A DNA stretch of 5,263 nt, from assembly GCA_019751575.1 (NCBI GenBank), contig JAIENF010000222.1, positions 1-5,263 on the forward strand, read 5' to 3'. A program made the position numbers and the translations under genes. This document shows positions 1-5,263 of the stretch, in pieces. Numbering within the stretch: position 1 is the stretch's first letter; every line of letters begins with the position of its first letter. Origin of the DNA: Burkholderiales bacterium (GTDB lineage Bacteria; Pseudomonadota; Gammaproteobacteria; Burkholderiales; CAIKXV01). The notes beneath the pieces are model-generated. The model saw nothing but the letters and a program-made list of their open reading frames with translations, searched no databases and was not told the origin of the DNA.

Positions 1-378
1 GTCTTCGTACGACTTCGTCTTGATCGGGCTCATCGTCGGCGGGCAGATGGTCGATCCAGACCAGTACGGCGACGGGAAACGCGCGATGCTGTAGTAGGTC
101 TTGGCATGCAGGAAGCCGCTGCGCGCACCGGCGCGGTCGCCGGCGGCCAGCGCCGCCTCGGCCTGTGCCTCGTAGCGCGCAGCGACGGCGCTCCAGGTCG
201 GCACCCAGTCCTCGTCCTCGGTGCTGGCGAGCACCTTGACCGTCTCCAGCATCGGCGCGATGTCATCCACCAGGTTGAACCAGCGGCGATAGAAGCCTCC
301 GGTCGCGACGACGAACGGGTCCTCGTCGCCCCTCACGGGCAGCGCGGCCATCTGTGCAGCCTTGTCCACGGCACTCAT
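1..378 (-). CDS. Probable alpha/beta hydrolase, FrsA / dihydroxypseudooxynicotine-hydrolase-like (N-terminal part, runs off the left edge)
   Basis: The reading frame stays open for 126 codons from an ATG at 378 to the window edge, so the C-terminal part is missing. The start follows a strong Shine-Dalgarno sequence (GAGGAGGAG, 5 nt from the ATG). The visible part is mostly helical: an aromatic patch near residues 29-37 (FYRRWFNLV), a Trp-rich helix at 58-69, an Ala-rich helix at 70-90 and the segment YYSIARFP at 95-102, followed by SPIKTKSYED at 117-126. A helical cap with a double Tyr, then A-x-F-P, then SP-x-K-x-x-(A/S)-Y is what I remember of FrsA-type esterases and pseudooxynicotine hydrolases, which cleave C-C or ester bonds in the cytoplasm. 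The nucleophile elbow and catalytic triad would lie outside the window, so the activity is unproven. It is probably the third gene of the minus-strand unit, 125 nt after creD, and may also have its own promoter. The family call is from memory of the N-terminal pattern; the coding call is firmer. Confidence 0.6.
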   Translation of the reverse strand, partial: MSAVDKAAQMAALPVRGDEDPFVVATGGFYRRWFNLVDDIAPMLETVKVLASTEDEDWVPTWSAVAARYEAQAEAALAAGDRAGARSGFLHAKTYYSIARFPSPYWSGSTICPPTMSPIKTKSYED

Positions 379-383
379 CCTTG

Positions 384-392
384 CTCCTCCTC
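384..392 (-). promoter_or_regulatory. Ribosome binding site of the hydrolase gene
   Basis: On the minus strand this reads GAGGAGGAG, an excellent Shine-Dalgarno sequence placed 5 nt before the ATG at 378. It fixes the start of the partial hydrolase gene and argues that the gene is translated independently of creD. A second ATG at 400 (minus strand) is out of frame with it. Confidence 0.75.
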
Positions 393-446
393 GGGATCAT
401 GGCGGTCGCGCACGACGCGTCTGTCCGCCTGGCGCCGGCGAATGCC

Positions 447-473
447 GCGCGGCGACCATGATAATCGCCGCGC
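447..473 (-). repeat. Perfect 9-bp inverted repeat (hairpin) between creD and the hydrolase gene
   Basis: The arms are GCGCGGCGA (447-455) and TCGCCGCGC (465-473), separated by 9 nt. They would form a GC-rich hairpin in the creD-hydrolase intergenic transcript, starting 30 nt after the creD stop codon. No T run follows on the minus strand, so this is not a standard Rho-independent terminator. It could stabilise the 3' end of the upstream message, reduce read-through into the hydrolase gene, or be a chance product of high GC content. The rest of the 125-nt gap holds the hydrolase ribosome binding site; I see no convincing promoter in it. Confidence 0.5.
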
Positions 474-503
474 AGCCAGGCTTCGGGATCGTCAGCAGCG
501 CGG

Positions 504-1886
504 TCATTCCGGCCGGGCGCCGGCCGGCGTCGACGGCAGCCCGAACCGCGTCCAGTCGATCCGCCGCGAGGCGAGCATCGCGCAGGCCAGGGCCGAGAAC
601 ATCAGCAGTGTCCCGACCAGCAGCGCCGTGTCCTCGAGCCGGATCACCGAATACAGGGCCGCGTGCAGGGCCGACAGTCCGGCGCAGAATCCGGCGGCGG
701 TGCGCATGCCGCCGAGCACGGCGGCCAGATAGGCCCCGATCAGCGCGATGCAGGCAGCCGCGGCCAGCCCGTACGCGAGCCCGAACGGCAGGTGTTCGGA
801 CAGCGCGAGCAGCAGGAGGAAGAAGATGGCCAGCGCCGCGCCGACGAAGCCGTACTGCACCGGATGGATGGACACGCGGCGCAGCACCTCGAACAGCCAG
901 AACGCACCGAAGGTCAGCACCACGAACAGCACGCCGTACTTGGTCGCGCGCATCGCCTGCGCGTAGATGTCCACCGGATCGATCAGCCGCACGCCGAACC
1001 CGTCAACCGGCGCCGTCGCACGCGCCCGTTCGCCCTGCGCCTCCCGTCCGCCCGCCAGCGCACTGCGCGCCTGGGTGGCGATCGCCGGCACGCTCCAGCG
1101 GGCGCTGAATCCGGCGTCGCCCACCTCGCGCTCCAGCGGCAGGAAGCGCCCGCCGAAGCTCGGGTGCGGCCAGTTCGATCGCAGCGAAACCCGGGTCTCG
1201 TCGCCGATCGGCACGAACGACAGTTCCCGCGTCCCGGCCAGGTCGGCGCGCAGGCTGAACGCGATCGAGCCGCCGGCGGCCAGCAGCTCCGGATCGACGC
1301 GCGCGCGCACGGCGGGCCCGTCGAACGGCGGCGCGGCGCGGGGCTCGAACAGCACACGCTCACCGCCGAGTTCGATCGACGGCGTGGCGACGAAGCCGCG
1401 CAGGTCGGATATGGAGAATGCGACATAGGGTTCCCCCGCCACGACGGTCACCGTGGTGCCTGGAGCGGACGACACCGGCCTCGGCAGGGCAACCGGCTCG
1501 AATCGCCCGGTGAACTCGAGCGCCTTCGCGCGCCAGACCGGCGCCTGGTGGATGCCGCGCCGGCGCAGTTCGACCTGCACCTCGCCATCCACCACCAGTT
1601 CCGAAGGGAACACCAGCATCGTCCGGTTCTCCGAACGCGTGCTCACCGCAGGTTCCCCGTCGCGCCGGGCCTGGGCGACCGTGGTGGTGGTCTCGACATA
1701 CGGCAATACCAGCACCGGCCCGGCAACCACCTGCGCACCGGCATGGGTGGCTGCGACCTCCTCCTGTACCTGCATCCGGTAGGACGCACGCTCCCCGATC
1801 GTGCCTTCGATCAGGGCCAGCGGGACCAGCAGCAACAGCACCAGCAGCCCGATCGCCAGCGTCTTCAACACGAGGTGGCGATTCAT
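504..1886 (-). CDS. creD: Inner-membrane protein CreD (cell envelope integrity)
   Basis: This 460-aa protein matches the usual CreD length (about 450 aa). Residues 8-28 form a hydrophobic N-terminal membrane anchor. A long periplasmic-type region follows and includes the conserved element SNWPHPSFGGRFLP (237-250). From about 317 to 439 there is a run of membrane segments with the CreD signature: SIHPVQYGFVG (339-349), then FFLLLLALSEHLPFGLAY (355-372), RLEDTALLVGTLL (416-428) and the closing RRIDW (441-445). CreD is the membrane protein of the CreBC regulon in enterobacteria, linked there to colicin E2 tolerance and in other species to envelope integrity; its biochemical role is not settled. 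I chose the ATG at 1886 because it directly precedes the anchor, although the frame is open upstream. It lies 1 nt after the stop of the oxidoreductase gene (TGAGATG), which implies translational coupling. No creB or creC neighbour is visible. Confidence 0.93.
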   Translation of the reverse strand: MNRHLVLKTLAIGLLVLLLLVPLALIEGTIGERASYRMQVQEEVAATHAGAQVVAGPVLVLPYVETTTTVAQARRDGEPAVSTRSENRTMLVFPSELVVDGEVQVELRRRGIHQAPVWRAKALEFTGRFEPVALPRPVSSAPGTTVTVVAGEPYVAFSISDLRGFVATPSIELGGERVLFEPRAAPPFDGPAVRARVDPELLAAGGSIAFSLRADLAGTRELSFVPIGDETRVSLRSNWPHPSFGGRFLPLEREVGDAGFSARWSVPAIATQARSALAGGREAQGERARATAPVDGFGVRLIDPVDIYAQAMRATKYGVLFVVLTFGAFWLFEVLRRVSIHPVQYGFVGAALAIFFLLLLALSEHLPFGLAYGLAAAACIALIGAYLAAVLGGMRTAAGFCAGLSALHAALYSVIRLEDTALLVGTLLMFSALACAMLASRRIDWTRFGLPSTPAGARPE

Positions 1887-1887
1887 C

Positions 1888-3411
1888 TCAGTGCCCCCCG
1901 GCCGGCACGGCCAACCGGCCCGGGACGGGCCTGGCGACCGGCCTGCCTGCACCGAAGAGCTGGCGGTGATGGCGATACCAGTCACTCTGGAACAGGCCGT
2001 CCGGGTCCCACGACGCCTTCAGCCGGAGGAATTCACGGAACTGCGGATGGCAGGCTTCCACCTGCGCCCGGGTGGCGAACCGGTGGTAGGTCAGGTAGTA
2101 GCTGCCGCCCCGCTCCGCCGCGCGGTCGATCAGCCGGCGGAACGCGGCCGCCGCCGCGTCGATCCCCGCCGGCGCATGGTCCACGTGCAGGTTGAAGATC
2201 ACGCATGCGTAGTCCTGCCGCGCCCAGGGCAGGAAGGTCTCGGTGTCGCGCCGGATCAGCCGCACCGTGCCGTAGACGACGTTGGTGCCGAATGCACGGA
2301 ACTCGAACGCGCAGGCGCGCATGAAATCGGCCAGCCGCGCGCGCGGCACGTAGAGCTCGGTGATCATCTCCGATCCGCGGCAACCGACGCGTGCATCGAT
2401 CTCGCGATGGTAACCGTCGACATAGCGGCCCATCTGGTGCGCGTCCGAGTCGTAGCACTGCCCGGCAGTCGACAGGTAGAAGGCTGCGTATTCGTCGAAC
2501 GCGCGCGACTTGTCGACATGGGCGAGCAGCAGCAGGCGCTTCCAGTCGTCCTCGGAGAGTTCGCGGCGCGGGACGTCCACGCGCGCGTCGGCCTCCGCCT
2601 CGCCGACCGGCCGGTAGCAGGAGAACACGCCGCGGGTGAGGAAGCCGGCCTGCGCCGGATCGATCGCGAACTGCCAGTCTCCATACAGGAAGCCCTCCGC
2701 CCGGCGCGCATCGAAGGCGTCCATCAGGTCGTCGACATCGACCACTTCGACCTCGCGCCGCAGGCGCTGGCGCCGCACCAGCCGCAGGGTGACCGAGCCG
2801 ACGATGCCGAACAGGCCGTAACCACCGATGGCCAGCCGGAACAGGTCGGCATGTTCGGTGCGGCTCACCCGGCGCAGGCGGCCGTCGGCGGTGACCAGCG
2901 TGAACGACTCGATGTCGGACACGAACGGCGCGAAGTCCAGTCCGCGTCCGTGGATGTTGGCCGACAGGGCACCGCCGATGGACAGCTGGTCGGCGCCGGT
3001 CTGTTTCTGCCGGAAGGTCCACGGCGATGCGCCGTCCTGGGCATCCGCCCGCGCTGGCACGGGCTGCAGCCGGTCGAGCGCCTGCAACAGTTCCGGCCAG
3101 CGCATGCCCGCTTCCACTTCGATCAGCCCGCGCCGGGCATCGAACTGCAGCACCCGGTTGCAGCCGGACAGGTCGATCAGCCACCCGGCATCTGCGAACT
3201 GCTGGCCGCCCATGGCATGTCGTCCGCCACACACCGAAACCGGCACGCCGAGGTGGCGGGCGCGATCGACCGTCGCCGCCAGTTCGAACAGGTTGCGCGG
3301 GCGGAAGGTGCGCAGCACCGATGCCGGGTTGAGCCCGGAATGCAGGTCGTTGACCCGGTGGCAATGCGGGAAGCGGTCTGTGCCGGCCGGCAGGGCGGGG
3401 ATGCTGTCCAT
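1888..3411 (-). CDS. FAD-binding oxidoreductase, PCMH/VAO-type (FAD_binding_4)
   Basis: This 507-aa protein is a flavin oxidase or dehydrogenase with unknown substrate, probably cytoplasmic since no signal peptide is visible. The N-terminal FAD domain (about residues 30-215) starts with FRPRNLFELAATVDRAR (36-52), then the pyrophosphate-binding loop CGGRHAMGGQQF (61-72), GLIEVEAGMRWPELLQAL (95-112), KQTGADQLSIGGALSANIHG (136-155) and GGYGLFG (196-202). The C-terminal substrate domain contains a GFLYGDWQFAID-type strand, MITELYVPR and GGSYYLTYHRFAT, and closes with WDPDGLFQSDW (468-478). A Pro/Arg/Gly-rich tail follows (about 487-507). His65 sits where related oxidases such as aldonolactone oxidases attach FAD covalently. 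The pattern resembles a conserved proteobacterial group usually annotated only as FAD-binding oxidoreductase. The ATG at 3411 follows AGGAG by 6 nt. It is first in the minus-strand unit, abutting creD and divergent from the helix-turn-helix regulator. A sugar-lactone or alcohol oxidase is possible, but I would not assign a substrate. Confidence 0.9.
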   Translation of the reverse strand: MDSIPALPAGTDRFPHCHRVNDLHSGLNPASVLRTFRPRNLFELAATVDRARHLGVPVSVCGGRHAMGGQQFADAGWLIDLSGCNRVLQFDARRGLIEVEAGMRWPELLQALDRLQPVPARADAQDGASPWTFRQKQTGADQLSIGGALSANIHGRGLDFAPFVSDIESFTLVTADGRLRRVSRTEHADLFRLAIGGYGLFGIVGSVTLRLVRRQRLRREVEVVDVDDLMDAFDARRAEGFLYGDWQFAIDPAQAGFLTRGVFSCYRPVGEAEADARVDVPRRELSEDDWKRLLLLAHVDKSRAFDEYAAFYLSTAGQCYDSDAHQMGRYVDGYHREIDARVGCRGSEMITELYVPRARLADFMRACAFEFRAFGTNVVYGTVRLIRRDTETFLPWARQDYACVIFNLHVDHAPAGIDAAAAAFRRLIDRAAERGGSYYLTYHRFATRAQVEACHPQFREFLRLKASWDPDGLFQSDWYRHHRQLFGAGRPVARPVPGRLAVPAGGH

Positions 3412-3417
3412 CGTCGA

Positions 3418-3422
3418 CTCCT
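3418..3422 (-). promoter_or_regulatory. Ribosome binding site of the FAD oxidoreductase gene
   Basis: It reads AGGAG on the minus strand, 6 nt before the ATG at 3411. No other in-frame ATG lies between this start and the upstream in-frame stop (TAG, 3463-3465), so the start is well determined. Confidence 0.75.
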
Positions 3423-3443
3423 GGGTGGGATTGCTTGCAAGGA

Positions 3444-3460
3444 GCCGCGATGCTCGCGGC
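3444..3460. repeat. 17-bp perfect inverted repeat, candidate operator or leader hairpin
   Basis: The sequence GCCGCGATGCTCGCGGC has 7-bp arms around a 3-nt centre. It begins 33 nt upstream of the oxidoreductase start codon, so it would lie in the 5' leader of that transcript or just at its promoter. Size and symmetry suit a Cro/C1-type dimer site or a small hairpin, but the GC-rich composition makes a chance match possible. Confidence 0.45.
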
Positions 3461-3490
3461 AGCTACTGCGGAATCCAATCCATTCGAAAA

Positions 3491-3533
3491 AAGGATCACA
3501 ATGCGATACCTTTCCTGCCATGCCCTGATCCTT
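3491..3533. repeat. Spaced 8-bp inverted repeat, terminator-like when read on the minus strand
   Basis: The arms AAGGATCA (3491-3498) and TGATCCTT (3526-3533) are perfect complements 27 nt apart. On the minus strand the second arm continues into a run of six Ts (complement of 3487-3492), giving a weak terminator-like layout with a long loop. The right arm ends 13 nt before the regulator ATG. It could be two half-sites for a dimeric or tetrameric regulator, an attenuator in the oxidoreductase leader, or a block on antisense transcription. Confidence 0.45.
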
Positions 3534-3546
3534 CTCCCTGCCGCCG

Positions 3547-4281
3547 ATGGCCAACGCCGACCCCCTGCTCGCCGCACTGAAGCCGCTGCTCAAGGCGCGC
3601 GGCATCACCTACAGGGCACTGGGCGCGGAGCTCGGACTGTCCGAGCCGAGCATCAAGCGGATGCTCGCCGGGCGGACGATGACGCTGGCGCGGCTGAACC
3701 GGATACTCGAGGTGCTCGGCACCGACCTGTTCGAGCTGGCCCGGATCGCGCAGCGCGAGCGAACCCTGCCACGCGAGCTGTCGCTGCCGCAGGAAGAGGC
3801 ACTCGCGAAGGACGCGAAGCTGCTCACGGTGTTCCACCTGCTGCTGAACGAATGGACCGCGGCCGAGATCTCCACGCAGTTCGCGCTGGCCGGTACCGAA
3901 CTGGTGCGCCTGCTCGCCCGGCTGGCACGCATCGACCTGATCGATCTCGGTCCCGGCGACCGGGTACGACTGAAGGTCGCGCGCAACCTGCAGTGGCGGC
4001 GCAACGGTCCGGTGCGCCGCGCCTACGAGGCGAAGGTCCTGCAGGAGTTCCTGCTCAACGGCCTGGGCACCCCCGACATGCACCTGCGCTTCGAGGTGCG
4101 CGAGGTGTCGCGGGCCTCGCTGGCGCTGATGCAGCGCAAGCTCGACCGCCTGGCCGCCGAGTTCAACGAGACCGCGGAACTCGAGGCGACCCTGCCCAGG
4201 CGCGAGCGGCTGAGCGTCGGCATCGCGCTGGTCTGCCGGCCGTGGACCTTCTCCGCCACCGCGGCGCTTCGACGGAGCTGA
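3547..4281 (+). CDS. Helix-turn-helix transcriptional regulator, Cro/C1 (XRE) family, with a second winged-helix-like segment
   Basis: This is a 244-aa DNA-binding protein. Residues 20-58 form a typical Cro/C1 helix-turn-helix: ITYRALGAELGLSEPSIKRM (20-39), then LAGRTMTLARLNRILEVLG (40-58). Residues 88-143 look like a second DNA-binding or winged-helix unit: helices AKLLTVFHLLLNEW (90-103), TAAEISTQFALAGTELVRLLARLARIDLI, then a polar wing (GPGDRVRLKV). The C-terminal part (149-243) holds NLQWRRNGPVR (147-157), a long helix (187-209) and the closing RPWTFSATAALRR (231-243). I recall proteobacterial regulators with the same closing RPW and LRR pattern, but their ligand is not known to me. No Shine-Dalgarno sequence precedes the ATG and an in-frame TGA lies at 3526-3528, so translation may be leaderless or weak. 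The helicase gene starts 4 nt after its stop, so the regulator probably controls its own operon and perhaps the divergent one. Confidence 0.88.
   Translation: MANADPLLAALKPLLKARGITYRALGAELGLSEPSIKRMLAGRTMTLARLNRILEVLGTDLFELARIAQRERTLPRELSLPQEEALAKDAKLLTVFHLLLNEWTAAEISTQFALAGTELVRLLARLARIDLIDLGPGDRVRLKVARNLQWRRNGPVRRAYEAKVLQEFLLNGLGTPDMHLRFEVREVSRASLALMQRKLDRLAAEFNETAELEATLPRRERLSVGIALVCRPWTFSATAALRRS
4274..4277 (+). promoter_or_regulatory. Ribosome binding site of the nuclease-helicase gene, inside the regulator's 3' end
   Basis: GGAG lies 8 nt before the ATG at 4286, within the last codons of the regulator gene (stop TGA at 4279-4281). This overlap supports co-transcription and coupled translation of the two genes. 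Confidence 0.6.
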
Positions 4282-4285
4282 GCCG

Positions 4286-5263
4286 ATGGCACGCGTGCAT
4301 CCGGAGGGCTGGCGGGAACTGGCGAACTCGGGCGCCGCCGAGCGCGAGCTGCAGACGCTGGCGCAGCTGGCCGGCGGACTGCCCGACGACTACACGGTGT
4401 TCCATGGCGTGCACTGGACGCGCGTCGAGCAGCGCGGGCATGCGATCTTCGGCGAGATCGACTTCGCGATCGTGGGGCCCACCGGCAAGCTGCTGCTGGT
4501 CGAGCAGAAGACCGGCTTCCTGCACGAGTCGGACGAAGGCCTGGTGAAGCGCTATGCCAACGGCGAGAAGCAGGTCGCGTTCCAGATGGCCCGCTCGACC
4601 GACGCGCTGCATGCCCGGCTGCGCCAGTTCTGCAAGGGCGAGGCCACCTACGTCGACGCCGTACTGTACTGCCCCGACTACACGGTGAAGGACCCCGGCA
4701 GCGCAGGCATCGACCCGGCGCGCATCATCGACGCGCGGCGCAAGGACCGGCTGGTGGCGACCATCGTCGGCCTGCTGCCCGCCGTCGGCCCGGACAACGA
4801 GGTCCTGCCCTCGCGCGACAAGGTGCATCGCTTCCTCGGCGACATCCTGCAGCTGGTACCGGAGGTCAATGCGTTCGTCACCGAAGCGGACATGCTCTAC
4901 ACCCGGCTGTCCGGCGGGCTCGCCCACTGGGCCCGTCGCATCGACTGCGATCCGTTCCGGCTGCGCGTGGTCGGCACGGCAGGCTCGGGCAAGACGCAGC
5001 TCGCGCTCGGGGTGTTCCGGGACGCACTGGCCGCCGGGCAGCGGCCGCTGTTCGTCTGCTACAACCGGCCGCTGGCCGACCATGTCGCACGCATCGCCCC
5101 GCAGGGCGGCGACGTCGTCACCTACCACCAGCTCGGCGACCGCGTCGCGCGGTCGCTCGGCCAGCGTCCCGACTTCAGCCAGCCGGGGGCGTTCGCCCGC
5201 CTGGAGGAAACGCTGGACGCCTGGCAGCCCGACGATGCCTCCCGCGTCGACGTGCTGGTGAGC
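4286..5263 (+). CDS. NERD-domain nuclease fused to an SF1-type helicase (N-terminal part, runs off the right edge)
   Basis: The frame is open for 326 codons from the ATG at 4286 to the edge. Residues about 15-130 form a NERD (nuclease-related) domain of the PD-(D/E)xK fold: Glu19 in the first helix, FGEIDFAIV (55-63) with acidic Asp59, and LLLVEQKTG (69-77) supplying the E-x-K pair Glu73/Lys75. A linker of about 100 residues, including a strand AVLYCPDYTV, leads to the ATPase. LRVVGTAGSGKTQLAL contains Walker A at 230-237 (GTAGSGKT), followed by a motif Ia-like strand PLFVCYNRPLADHV. Walker B and the remaining helicase motifs would lie beyond the window. Known proteins of this architecture are usually annotated as NERD domain-containing DEAD/DEAH or UvrD-like helicases; roles in DNA repair or phage defence are proposed for related nuclease-helicases. 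Expected activity: ATP-driven DNA or RNA unwinding with nuclease cleavage, in the cytoplasm. It is second in the operon after the helix-turn-helix regulator. Confidence 0.88.
   Translation, partial: MARVHPEGWRELANSGAAERELQTLAQLAGGLPDDYTVFHGVHWTRVEQRGHAIFGEIDFAIVGPTGKLLLVEQKTGFLHESDEGLVKRYANGEKQVAFQMARSTDALHARLRQFCKGEATYVDAVLYCPDYTVKDPGSAGIDPARIIDARRKDRLVATIVGLLPAVGPDNEVLPSRDKVHRFLGDILQLVPEVNAFVTEADMLYTRLSGGLAHWARRIDCDPFRLRVVGTAGSGKTQLALGVFRDALAAGQRPLFVCYNRPLADHVARIAPQGGDVVTYHQLGDRVARSLGQRPDFSQPGAFARLEETLDAWQPDDASRVDVLVS

Larger units (their letters stand above)
3412..3546. promoter_or_regulatory. Divergent promoter/operator region between the oxidoreductase and regulator genes
   Basis: These 135 nt separate two divergent genes, so they should hold the promoters of both. 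The stretch around 3471-3520 is clearly AT-richer than its surroundings. It contains several palindromic elements: CTTGCAAG (3434-3441), a 7-3-7 inverted repeat (3444-3460), TTCGAA (3483-3488), and a pair of 8-bp arms 27 nt apart (3491-3533). No strong sigma-70 hexamer pair stands out on either strand: on the plus strand GATACC (3505-3510) with TTCGAA upstream is only a weak match, and on the minus strand TTGTGA is a -35-like hexamer with no good -10 partner. A divergently encoded regulator often binds the shared region, so these palindromes are candidate operators. That is inference. Confidence 0.55.

Noticed and set aside
1..90. Possible frameshift near the left edge of the hydrolase fragment
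   Set aside because: The frame continues with SPIKTKSYED, which fits what I recall of the family after the YY...ARFP segment, so no frameshift is needed.
1887..1985. Longer creD start at 1985
   Set aside because: It would add 33 residues lying inside the oxidoreductase gene and before the membrane anchor; the ATG at 1886 gives the normal CreD N-terminus.
663..2195. Plus-strand open frame of 510 codons opposite creD
   Set aside because: Its Arg/Gln/His-rich, low-complexity translation lacks any motif, while the opposite strand encodes a full CreD with membrane segments and family signatures.
1801..3528. Long plus-strand open frame (575 codons) opposite the FAD oxidoreductase gene
   Set aside because: Its translation has no recognisable domain and is the antisense shadow of a gene with clear FAD-binding motifs; long antisense frames are common in GC-rich DNA.
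2033..3577. Minus-strand open frame of 514 codons overlapping the oxidoreductase in another frame
   Set aside because: The product is Arg/Pro/Gly-rich without domains and shares the strand with the well-supported oxidoreductase frame.
3435..4547. Plus-strand open frame overlapping the whole regulator gene
   Set aside because: After about 35 residues the translation becomes Arg/Ala-rich shadow sequence without a domain. It is kept only as a question about its good ribosome binding sites, not as a gene.
4163..5128. Minus-strand open frame of 321 codons opposite the regulator and helicase genes
   Set aside because: It has no recognisable motif and the plus strand shows NERD and Walker A motifs across the same bases.
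1..5263. CRISPR array, tRNA, rRNA, insertion sequence or attachment site
   Set aside because: I saw no regularly spaced repeats, cloverleaf-like sequence, transposase or integrase motif, or flanking direct repeats.

Overview
This 5.26 kb window is GC-rich bacterial DNA with dense gene packing. Protein content (a CreD homologue, a PCMH-type flavoprotein, a two-domain Cro/C1-type regulator and a NERD-type nuclease-helicase) suggests a high-GC proteobacterium, plausibly of the Xanthomonadales or a relative. That placement rests on protein resemblance from memory and no marker gene is present. I see no tRNA, rRNA, CRISPR array, insertion sequence or integrase.

Layout: two transcription units diverge from one intergenic region (3412-3546). 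To the left, on the minus strand, are (i) a 507-aa FAD-binding oxidoreductase, (ii) creD, whose ATG lies 1 nt after the oxidoreductase stop codon, and (iii) after a 125-nt gap with a perfect 9-bp hairpin, the first 126 codons of a probable FrsA/dihydroxypseudooxynicotine-hydrolase-like alpha/beta hydrolase that runs off the left edge. To the right, on the plus strand, are (iv) a 244-aa helix-turn-helix regulator and (v), 4 nt after its stop, the first 326 codons of a protein joining an N-terminal NERD nuclease domain to an SF1-type helicase/ATPase with a clear Walker A motif. It runs off the right edge.

How the genes may work together: the left unit couples a flavin oxidase to an inner-membrane envelope protein and perhaps a hydrolase, and no creB/creC two-component genes are next to creD. 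The right unit is a tightly coupled regulator plus nuclease-helicase pair, an arrangement compatible with a self-regulated DNA-repair or anti-phage module. This is the most interesting candidate, but function cannot be proved from the window. The shared divergent region is locally AT-richer and holds several palindromes, including a spaced 8-bp inverted repeat that is followed by a T run when read on the minus strand.
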